This document shows, piece after piece, positions 48,601-57,368 of a stretch of 64,000 bases of DNA. A program made the position numbers and the translations under genes. Location: positions 42,436-106,435 of the forward strand of contig DASVWC010000076.1 of the NCBI GenBank assembly GCA_036389835.1, given 5' to 3'. Source of the DNA: AC-37 sp036389835 (lineage in GTDB: Bacteria; Actinomycetota; Thermoleophilia; Solirubrobacterales; Thermoleophilaceae). The notes beneath the pieces were generated by a model. That model saw only the letters and a program-made list of their open reading frames with translations. It did not search any database and was not told the origin of the DNA. Positions within the stretch are counted from its first letter, which is position 1, and every line of letters begins with the position of its first letter.

Positions 48601-50049
48601 CTACCGAACGACGCTGATCAACGCGGCCGCCGCCATCCCTGCGCCCGCGTCGTCGAGCGTGCGCGGGTCGAGCAGCAGCCAGCCCTCGCGCGCACGCGCG
48701 ACGACCGGCGGGTCGGCACGCCGCAGCAGCGCCGCGAGCTCGTCGAGCGAGAGCGGCGCCGGGTCGACCGCGCAGACCGGCCCGTCGAGCTCGAGCAGCG
48801 GCAGCGCGCCCCCGCCGACCTTCGCGGCGGCGCGGATCACCCGCGCCTCGACACCGGCCGCGGTCAGCGTGTCGCGCATCGCCTCGGCGCGCGCCCGCAG
48901 CTCGGACTCGGGGGCGGCGAGCATCCGCAGCACCGGGACCTCGGCGGCCGCCGACGCGGGGTCGAGGTAGAGGCGGAGCGTGGCCGTGAGCGCGGCGAGC
49001 GAGAGCTTGTCGATTCGCAGCGCACGCGCCAGCGGATGGGTGCGGCAACGCTCGATCGCGTCGGCGCGGCCCACCATCACGCCCGCCTGCGGCCCGCCGA
49101 GGAGCTTGTCGCCGCTGAAGCAGACGACCGCCGCGCCGGCCTCCACCGAGCGCCGCACGCCGGGCTCGCCGGCGAGCTCCGGGACGCCCTCGGCGAGCGC
49201 GCCGGAGCCGAGGTCGTCGATGACGGGCACGCCGAGCGCGCAGAGCTCCTCGATCTCGACCTCCTCCACGAAGCCGACGGTCCGGAAGTTCGACTGGTGC
49301 GCGCGCATGATCGCGCCCGTGTCGGGCCCGAGCGCGCGCTCGTAGTCGGCGAGCCGCGTGCGGTTGGTGGTGCCCACCTCGACCAGCCGTGCCCCGGACT
49401 GCGCCACGACGTCGGGCACGCGGAAGGACCCGCCGATCTCGACGAGCTGGCCGCGCGAGACCACCAGCTCGCGCCCCGACGCGAGCGCGGCCGCGGCCAG
49501 CAGCACGGCGGCCGCGCAGTTGTTCACGACGATCGCCGCCTCGGCGCCCGTCAGCTCGCGCAGGATCGCCTCGGCGTGCGACTGGCGCGACCCGCGGGCG
49601 CCGGCCCCGAGGTCGAGCTCGAGGTTGACGTAGCCGTGCGCCGCCTCGGCGAGCGCGCCGGCGGCGGCCTCGGCGAGCGGGGCGCGGCCGAGGTTCGTAT
49701 GCACGATGTCGCCGGTGGCGTTGAGGACGGACCGCAGCGAGCCTCCTTGGAGCGCCGCGGCCCGCGAGCGAACGGCGGCAACGAGAGCGTCGTTTCCGCG
49801 AGGTGGGCTCTCTTTTGGTCGCATACCGACCCTTAGAGAGCCCACCTCGATCCCGGCGGCCTCCTCACCGAGCCGCCGTTCGCCGAGGATCGCCGTCCGC
49901 CGCTCGGCGAGCACGGCCCGTGCCGCGCGCACCGCCAGCGCGTGCGGCACGCCCTCGACCCGTGCCGCGAGCTCCTCGACCGAGGGCAGCGCCCTCAGCG
50001 CGTCACGCGCCTCGGGGCCGAGCTCCCTCGACCCAGCGGCCCTCTCCAC
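48601..50049 (-). CDS. selA: L-seryl-tRNA(Sec) selenium transferase SelA
   Basis: A 482-residue fold-type I PLP enzyme: NATGDIVHTNLGRAPLAE, VVNNCAAAVLLA and SGDKLLGGPQAG with the PLP lysine near residue 314. It converts Ser-tRNA(Sec) to Sec-tRNA(Sec) using selenophosphate. The N-terminal helical region (PSVEELAARVEG) is present but carries a 17-codon in-frame insertion encoded by a 51-bp palindrome (49799-49849) between the tRNA-binding domain and the core. The GTG start lies 47 bases inside moaDE. No selD or selC is in the window. It should still be functional because the insert lies in a linker. Confidence 0.92.
   Translation of the reverse strand: MERAAGSRELGPEARDALRALPSVEELAARVEGVPHALAVRAARAVLAERRTAILGERRLGEEAAGIEVGSLRVGMRPKESPPRGNDALVAAVRSRAAALQGGSLRSVLNATGDIVHTNLGRAPLAEAAAGALAEAAHGYVNLELDLGAGARGSRQSHAEAILRELTGAEAAIVVNNCAAAVLLAAAALASGRELVVSRGQLVEIGGSFRVPDVVAQSGARLVEVGTTNRTRLADYERALGPDTGAIMRAHQSNFRTVGFVEEVEIEELCALGVPVIDDLGSGALAEGVPELAGEPGVRRSVEAGAAVVCFSGDKLLGGPQAGVMVGRADAIERCRTHPLARALRIDKLSLAALTATLRLYLDPASAAAEVPVLRMLAAPESELRARAEAMRDTLTAAGVEARVIRAAAKVGGGALPLLELDGPVCAVDPAPLSLDELAALLRRADPPVVARAREGWLLLDPRTLDDAGAGMAAAALISVVR
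49799..49849. repeat. 51-bp palindromic element within selA
   Basis: CGAGGTGGGCTCTCT (49799-49813) is followed by a 21-base loop and its exact 15-base reverse complement (49835-49849). An inner stem GGTCG (49817-49821)/CGACC (49827-49831) makes a compound hairpin. Its length, 51, is divisible by three, so it stays in frame with selA. It shares TTTGGTCGC and ATAC of its loop with the intergenic palindrome at 37126-37164, and its CTCTCT/AGAGAG arm ends with that at 38791-38832. Confidence 0.7.
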
Positions 50050-50650
50050 CCTCGACCTCCTTCTTCCAGATCGGCGCCTCGGCCTTGATGCGATCGATGA
50101 TCTCGCGCGCGCCCGCGAACGCCTCGCCGCGGTGCGGCGCCGACGCCGCCACAGCCACGCTCGGCTCCGACAGCGGCACCGCGCCCACGCGGTGCTCCGC
50201 CGCGGCCGCGCAGAGGCCGTGGCGCTCGATCGCCTGCGTCACGATCGCGGCGATCGCCGGGCCGGCCATCTCCTCGTAGGCCTCGTAGTCGAGCCGGTCC
50301 ACCGCGCGGGTCACGCCCTGGAAGGTGACGACGGCACCCGCGCGCGGGTCGCGCACGCGCGCGACGAGCGAGTCGAGCGACAGCGGCTCCGCGCACACGC
50401 GCGCGTGGGCCGTGACGGCCTCGCCTCCGCTCACGGGGGGAATCAGCGCCAGCTCGTCCCCCTCGCTCAGCACCGCCTCCTCGCTCGCATACTCCCGGTT
50501 CACGGCCATGACGACGGGCAGGCCGCTCGTGAGGCCGCCGAGCGCGGCCAGGGCGTCGCGCACGCTCGCGCGCTCGGGCAGCTCCACCGTGACCTCGCTC
50601 GCGCCCGCACGCTCGCGCAGCATCGCGAACAGGCGGACCGTGACCTCCAT
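50003..50650 (-). CDS. MoaD-MoaE fusion (molybdopterin synthase)
   Basis: A 215-residue protein from the ATG at 50650. Residues 1-78 are MoaD (VTVRLFAMLRERAGASEVTVELPE, ending LIPPVSGG). Residues 79-215 are MoaE (VTFQGVTRAVDRLDYEAYEEMA, RIKAEAPIWKKE with the active-site lysines). In the mycobacterial MoaX fusion the protein must be cut behind the Gly-Gly to free the thiocarboxylate end; the Gly-Gly is preserved here at the junction. It makes molybdopterin from cyclic pyranopterin. Operon with selA and selB suggests a selenocysteine-containing molybdoenzyme such as formate dehydrogenase elsewhere in the genome. Confidence 0.88.
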   Translation of the reverse strand: MEVTVRLFAMLRERAGASEVTVELPERASVRDALAALGGLTSGLPVVMAVNREYASEEAVLSEGDELALIPPVSGGEAVTAHARVCAEPLSLDSLVARVRDPRAGAVVTFQGVTRAVDRLDYEAYEEMAGPAIAAIVTQAIERHGLCAAAAEHRVGAVPLSEPSVAVAASAPHRGEAFAGAREIIDRIKAEAPIWKKEVEGGEGRWVEGARPRGA

Positions 50651-50682
50651 GCGGGGAAGCCTACGGCCGTACGCTCCCCGCG

Positions 50683-51813
50683 ATGGACGCCGCATATCGC
50701 GTTGCACTGCTCGACTGGCTCGCGTGCGCCGCCGGCGGCGCCGGCGAGCCCGCGGCCCGCGCAGCCGCGTCGGCCGCCGACGGGCTCGAGGGGCGCGTGG
50801 CCGCGCTCGGCAGCGCGGGGCACGTGCTCGACTTCGACGACACCTACACGCCCGGGCTCGCGCACCTGAGCGCGCCGGTGGCGCCCGCGGCGCTCGTGCT
50901 GGCCGCCGAGATCGGCGCCACCGCCGGGCAGGTGCTCCACGCGTACGCCGCCGGCTTCGAGTCGATGGCCCAGCTCGCGCGCGCGAACCACCCCGCGATG
51001 CGCGAGCGCGGCTGGCATCCGACCGCCACCTGCGGCGCGGTCGGGGCGGCGGCGGCCGCGGCCGGCCTGCTCGGCCTCGATGCCGGCCGCAGGCGCGCCG
51101 CGCTGCGCCTCGCGCTCCTGGCGACCAGCGGCCTGCGCGCGGCGTTCGGGTCCGACGGCAAGTCGCTCCAGGTCGGCGCCGCGGCCGCGGCCGGCGTGCG
51201 CGCCGCGCGGCTGGCGGCGGCCGGGGCGGCGACGGGCGCCGCGGTCGAGCGCGGCTGGGAGCGGGCCTACGGGGCACGCTGGGTCGAGCCCGAGCCCGGC
51301 GGCGACGCCATCCGCGAGAACTGGATCAAGGCCTATCCGTGCTGCCTCCAGACCCACGGGGCGATCGACGCGGCGCTCGCCGCCCGCGCGGCCGGCGCCG
51401 TGCCCGACACGATCACGGTGCACCCCGTCTCGCTCACCGCCGCGGAGATCGGCGACCCCGCCGACGGCCTCGAGGCGAAGTTCTCGATCCCGTACCTGAC
51501 CGCGTACACGCTTACCCACGGAGCGCCCACGGTGGCGAGCTTCGCCGCCGCCGACCCCGGCGTGCGCGAGGCGGCCCGCGCGCTCACGCTCAGCACCGAC
51601 GCGAGCCTGCTCGAGTCCGAGGCGGTGCTCAGCGCGGGCGGCGAGGAGGTCGCGCGCGTGGAGGCCGCGATCGGGTCCCCACGGAACCCGATGACCGAGA
51701 AGCGCCTGGCGCGGAAGGCCCGTGACCTGGCCGGCGACCGGCTGGCCGCAGCGCTGGACGATCCGGACCGGCCGGCGGCGGAGCTGCTGAGCGCGGTCGG
51801 CGCCGCCCGCTGA
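50683..51813 (+). CDS. MmgE/PrpD-family protein
   Basis: A 376-residue protein with 2-methylcitrate-dehydratase-family motifs: LDFDDTYTPGLAHLSAPVAPAAL, RGWHPTATCGAVGAA, GSDGKSLQVG and KAYPCCLQTHG. It is shorter than typical PrpD (about 450 residues), lacking part of the N-terminal helical segment. ATG at 50683, 32 bases from the divergent moaDE start. The family includes 2-methylcitrate dehydratase, cis-aconitate decarboxylase and dehydratases of unknown substrate; sequence alone does not decide. The nearby acyl-CoA mutase gene may hint at propionate metabolism, but they are separate units. Confidence 0.85.
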   Translation: MDAAYRVALLDWLACAAGGAGEPAARAAASAADGLEGRVAALGSAGHVLDFDDTYTPGLAHLSAPVAPAALVLAAEIGATAGQVLHAYAAGFESMAQLARANHPAMRERGWHPTATCGAVGAAAAAAGLLGLDAGRRRAALRLALLATSGLRAAFGSDGKSLQVGAAAAAGVRAARLAAAGAATGAAVERGWERAYGARWVEPEPGGDAIRENWIKAYPCCLQTHGAIDAALAARAAGAVPDTITVHPVSLTAAEIGDPADGLEAKFSIPYLTAYTLTHGAPTVASFAAADPGVREAARALTLSTDASLLESEAVLSAGGEEVARVEAAIGSPRNPMTEKRLARKARDLAGDRLAAALDDPDRPAAELLSAVGAAR

Positions 51814-51955
51814 GCAGCGCCCACACGAACGCAGCGCCCAGTCCGGCGCCCACCCCGGCGGCGCCGGACCCCGCGATCAGGCCGGCCCCGATCGACACCA
51901 CGAAGAACAGCAGCCAGAACACCGCCAGCCGCACCGACGCGTCGTTCTCTCTCAT
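51629..51955 (-). CDS. Small membrane protein (3' part uncertain)
   Basis: Only the first about 50 codons, which lie outside the neighbouring genes, look genuine: ASVRLAVFWLLFFVVSIGAGLIAG and GAGLGAAFVWALL are two transmembrane helices. After them the frame runs 185 bases antisense to the PrpD-family gene and turns Pro/Arg-rich. It may therefore end earlier through a frameshift, or simply be a short membrane protein with a disordered tail. Divergent from the mutase gene, 26 bases apart. Confidence 0.4.
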   Translation of the reverse strand: MRENDASVRLAVFWLLFFVVSIGAGLIAGSGAAGVGAGLGAAFVWALLSGRRRPRSAAPPPAGPDRPALRPAGRRPGHGPSAPGASRSSGSVGTRSRPPRARPPRRPR

Positions 51956-51981
51956 CGCTCATATCCTTCTCCCCCGCGCGC

Positions 51982-53597
<1,616 letters not shown>

Positions 53598-53601
<4 letters not shown>

Positions 53602-54638
53602 GCCCGCGGGCCGTCGCGGCGGCCTTGGCGACCTTCGCGGTATCCGTGACGCCGGCCCAGGCGCCGCAGCCCGGCGAGCCGCGCACCGCCGCGCAGCTCG
53701 CCGGCCAGCGCGTGATCTTCGGCTTCCACGGCACGAAGCCGCCCCGCGAGCTGCTGCGGCGCGTCCGCCGCGGCGAGGCCGCCGGGGTGATCCTGTTCGC
53801 GCGCAACATCCGCTCGCGCGCGCAGGTGCGCTCGCTCACCGCCGCGCTCCAGCGCTGGCGCCCGCCGGGCGACCCGCCGCTGATCGTGGCAATCGACCAG
53901 GAGGGCGGGATCGTGAAGCGCCTCGCCGGGGCCCCGCGACGCAGCGCCGCGGAGCTGGGCCGGACCGGCAGCGAGTCGCTCGCGCGGGCCGAGGGGCGCA
54001 ACACGGCGCGCAGCCTGCGGGCGGTGGGGGTCAACGTGAACTTCGCGCCGGTCGTGGACATCGGGCGCCCGGGCCGGGTCATGCGGGCGCAGCGGCGGGC
54101 GTTCTCCTCCAGCCCGGCGCGCGTGACGCGGATGGCCGGCGCCTTCGCTGACGGGCTGCGCGAGGGCGGCGTGGTGCCGTGCGCGAAGCACTTCCCCGGC
54201 CTGGGCGGAGCGCGCCACGACCAGGACCGGCGCAACAACTCGATCGACCTGCCGGCGGCGCGCCTGCGCGCGGAGGACTACGCGCCGTACGAGGCGCTCG
54301 CGCGGCGGGGGCTCGAGCTCGTGATGACGAGCACCGCCGACTATCCCGCCCTCGACGAGCGCCCCGCCGTCTTCTCGCGGCGCATCCTCGTGGACGAGCT
54401 GCGCGCCCGCGTCGGCTTCGCCGGCGTGACCGTGACCGACTCCCTCGGCGTGCGCTCGGCCACGCGGCTCGGCACGCCCGAGACGCGCGCGGTGCGCGCC
54501 GCCCGCGCAGGCAATGACCTGCTGCTGTTCGCGAGTGACTACGCGGCCGGCGTGCGCGGAGCGAGCGCGCTGGCGCGTGAGCGCCTGCCGGCCGAGCCGT
54601 CGGCGCGCGTCGACGCCCTGCGCGCGCGGCTGCGCTGA
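53598..54638 (+). CDS. GH3 family N-acetylhexosaminidase-like protein, atypical
   Basis: A 346-residue protein from a GTG overlapping the mutase stop. It has a weak signal peptide (VAAALATFAVSVTPAQA) and GH3 motifs: GVILFARNI, IAIDQEGG-type AIDQEGGIVKRL, CAKHFPGLGG and the nucleophile Asp in VTVTDSLGV. The usual Asp-Ser-His acid/base loop behind K-H-F-P-G of NagZ is replaced by HDQDRRNNS, so the general-acid histidine is not evident. It may cleave a different bond, or be a binding protein related to LpqI. Secreted or membrane-associated location is likely. Confidence 0.75.
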
Positions 54639-54656
54639 CTGCTACCTTCGCGGGCC

Positions 54657-57071
54657 GTGGGTGAGGGGGCACCAGCACGCAGTCGCGCGACCGTCTTCGC
54701 GCTCGTCGTGGCGCTGTCGCTCGCGGTCGCACCGGCGGCGCACGCCCAGAAGAAGGGCGGCGCGACGATCAAGCGCACCGCCTACGGGATCCCCCACATC
54801 CAGGCGAAGAGCTACGAGGGCATCGGCTTCGGCTACGGCTACGCGATCGCGCAGGACAACATCTGCGAGCTCGCGGACACCTACCTCACGGTCCGCGCCC
54901 AGCGCTCGCGCTTCCACGACCCGAACGCCACCTACACCTCGCGCGGCAACGGCGGCGTCTTCAAGAACATCGACTCCGACTTCTTCTTCCAGCGCGCGAT
55001 CGACACCAAGATCGTCGAGGGGCTGATCGCCAAGGACCCGCCGGAGGGGCCGCTGCCGCAGGTCAAGGAGGGCGTCCGCGGCTACGTGAGGGGCTACAAC
55101 CGCTACCTCGAGGAGGTCGGCGTCGACGGCATCGACGACCCGCGCTGCAAGGGCAAGCCGTGGGTCCAGCCGATCACCGAGCTCGACGCCTACCGGCGCT
55201 TCTGGCAGCTCGGGATCCTCGCGAGCCAGGGCGTGGCGATCGACGGCATCGTCAACGCCGCCCCGCCGACCCCGGCGCTCCCGCTCGGCGGCGGCGCGGC
55301 CGCGAGCGACCCCGCGCAGCTCGACGAGCTCGGCCGCCGTCTCGGCGAGGAGCTCGGCATCGGCTCGAACGCGATCGGCCTCGGGTCGGAGGGCACGAAG
55401 TCCCGGGGCGGCCTCTTGCTCGGCAACCCGCACTTCCCGTGGGACGGCCCCGAGCGCTTCTACCAGACCCACCTCACGATCCCCGGCAAGGTGAACGTGA
55501 CCGGCGGCAGCCTCTTCGGCGTGCCGGTCGTCCTGATCGGCCACACGGACGGGATGGCCTGGAGCCACACGGTGTCCACCGCACGGCGCTTCGTGATCTA
55601 CGAGGAGAAGCTCGTCCCCGGCTCCCCCACGACCTACATCCACGACGGCCAGCCGAAGCAGATGAAGGCCGACACGGTGACGATCCAGGTGAAGGGCCCC
55701 GACGGCCAGCTCGCCCCGCAGACGCGCACCCTCTACTCGACCGAGCACGGCTCGATCCTGAACGGGATCCTCGGGCTGCCGGTCTTCCCGTGGACGCCGG
55801 AGCGCGCCTACTCGATGGGCGACGCCAACGCGTCGAACTTCCGCTACCTCAACCACTTCTTCGACGTGAACCGCGCCCAGAGCGTGCGCCAGCTCCACGT
55901 GATCGAGCGCAAGTACCAGGGCATCCCGTGGGTGAACACGATCGGCGCCGACCGCAAGGGCGAGGCCTACTACGCCGACATCGGCTCGATGCCGAACCTG
56001 CCGAACGACAAGCTGTCCGCCTGCGAGGCCGTGCCCGTCGGGACCGCGCTGCGCACCGCGGCGACCGTGTTCGCGCTCGACGGCTCCCGCGGCGTGTGCG
56101 ACATGGGCACCGACCCCGGCGCGGTCTCGGCCGGAATCCTCGGCAGCGACAAGCAGCCGTTCCTGTTCCGCCGCGACTACGTGGAGAACTCGAACGACAG
56201 CTACTGGCTGTCGAACCCGCACCAGCCGCTCGAGGGCTTCCCGTCGATCATCGGCAACGAGCGCAGCGCCCGCGCGCTGCGCACGCGGCTCGGGCTGCGG
56301 ATCATCGAGGACCGCCTAGCCGGCACCGACGGCCGCGACGGCAAGGGCTTCTCCCTCACCGACATGACCTGGGCGGTGTTCAACAACCGCCAGTACGCGG
56401 GCGAGCTCTGGCGCGACGAGCTGGTCGCGATGTGCAAGGCGAACGCGACCAACATGCCGAGCGCGAGCGGGCCCGTGAACGTGGCCGACGCCTGCCCCGT
56501 GCTCGAGAAGTGGGACCTGCACGACAACCTCGACTCGAGGGGCGCGATCCTCGCCCGGCGGATCATCAACCGCACGCGCCAGGTGCAGAGCGGCCCGTAC
56601 CGCCAGCCCTTCGACGTGAGCGACCCGGTCAACACGCCGCGCGGGCTGAACGCCGACAACCCGCAGGTGCGCCAGGCGTTCGGCGACGCGGTCACCGACC
56701 TGCGCAACGCGGGCATCCCGCTCGACGCCCCGCTGCGCGGCTACCAGTACGAGATGCGCGGCGACCTTGCGATCCCGATCCACGGCGGCCCGGGCACCGA
56801 CGGCGTCTTCAACGCGATCAACGTGACCTGGACGCCGCCGAAGGGGCACCCGAACGTCCCGCACGGGTCGAGCTTCGTGCAGGTGGTCCACTTCCCGAGG
56901 AAGGGCTGCGCGGAGCACCGCACGATCCTCGCCTACTCCCAGTCGACCAACGAGAAGTCGAAGCACTTCGCCGACCAGACGCGGCTCTTCTCGAAGAAGC
57001 GCTGGGTGAACCCGCCGTTCTGCGCGTCGCAGCTGCGGAAGGCGAAGGGGCCGGTTACGCGGCTGCGGTAG
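54657..57071 (+). CDS. Penicillin acylase-family N-terminal-nucleophile hydrolase
   Basis: An 804-residue secreted protein. Signal peptide TVFALVVALSLAVAPAAHAQ, then an alpha subunit (TIKRTAYGIPHI, YGYAIAQDNICELAD). The autocatalytic cut would lie before Ser237 in LGIGSNAIGLGSEG, giving a beta subunit whose N-terminal Ser is the nucleophile. GNPHFPWDGP and ATNF-like NASNFRYLNHFFDVNRA follow. The family includes penicillin acylases and acyl-homoserine-lactone acylases such as PvdQ; substrate is open. The beginning is placed at GTG 54657, 18 bases after the GH3 stop. Confidence 0.88.
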   Translation: MGEGAPARSRATVFALVVALSLAVAPAAHAQKKGGATIKRTAYGIPHIQAKSYEGIGFGYGYAIAQDNICELADTYLTVRAQRSRFHDPNATYTSRGNGGVFKNIDSDFFFQRAIDTKIVEGLIAKDPPEGPLPQVKEGVRGYVRGYNRYLEEVGVDGIDDPRCKGKPWVQPITELDAYRRFWQLGILASQGVAIDGIVNAAPPTPALPLGGGAAASDPAQLDELGRRLGEELGIGSNAIGLGSEGTKSRGGLLLGNPHFPWDGPERFYQTHLTIPGKVNVTGGSLFGVPVVLIGHTDGMAWSHTVSTARRFVIYEEKLVPGSPTTYIHDGQPKQMKADTVTIQVKGPDGQLAPQTRTLYSTEHGSILNGILGLPVFPWTPERAYSMGDANASNFRYLNHFFDVNRAQSVRQLHVIERKYQGIPWVNTIGADRKGEAYYADIGSMPNLPNDKLSACEAVPVGTALRTAATVFALDGSRGVCDMGTDPGAVSAGILGSDKQPFLFRRDYVENSNDSYWLSNPHQPLEGFPSIIGNERSARALRTRLGLRIIEDRLAGTDGRDGKGFSLTDMTWAVFNNRQYAGELWRDELVAMCKANATNMPSASGPVNVADACPVLEKWDLHDNLDSRGAILARRIINRTRQVQSGPYRQPFDVSDPVNTPRGLNADNPQVRQAFGDAVTDLRNAGIPLDAPLRGYQYEMRGDLAIPIHGGPGTDGVFNAINVTWTPPKGHPNVPHGSSFVQVVHFPRKGCAEHRTILAYSQSTNEKSKHFADQTRLFSKKRWVNPPFCASQLRKAKGPVTRLR

Positions 57072-57129
57072 CAGGCGTGGCCCGGCGTCCCGCTCGATCT
57101 GAGAGCCGGCGAGGAAGCTCCGCGCTCCT

Positions 57130-57330
57130 CTAGAGCTTCCGGAGTCTCACGCGAGTCGTCGCGGCTGCCAGGGCGTCGTCGCCCTCGTACCTCAAGGTGA
57201 GAGTCCCTGAGAGCGCACGCAGGAGGCGCAGGGAGAACTTGAAGCGTCCGGCCTGCGGGAACGCTTCAACAGCCACCGATCGCAACGAGCAACCCTCCTC
57301 GCATGCGCTCGGAATCGGCCCTGCGGCCGG
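57130..57330 (-). pseudogene. C-terminal fragment of a beta-sandwich secreted protein
   Basis: The last about 65 codons before the stop at 57130 (SLRSVAVEAFPQAGRFKFSLRLL, SGTLTLRYEGDDALAAATTRVRLRKL) look like the end of an Ig-like or cell-envelope beta-sandwich protein. Upstream the frame enters the shadow of the large Ig-repeat gene and loses meaning. It may be a leftover 3' end of a former neighbour or of a longer version of the 57369 gene. Confidence 0.3.
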
Positions 57331-57368
57331 CGCAGTTGACCTGCGCCGACCGCTTCTCGCCGATGTGC

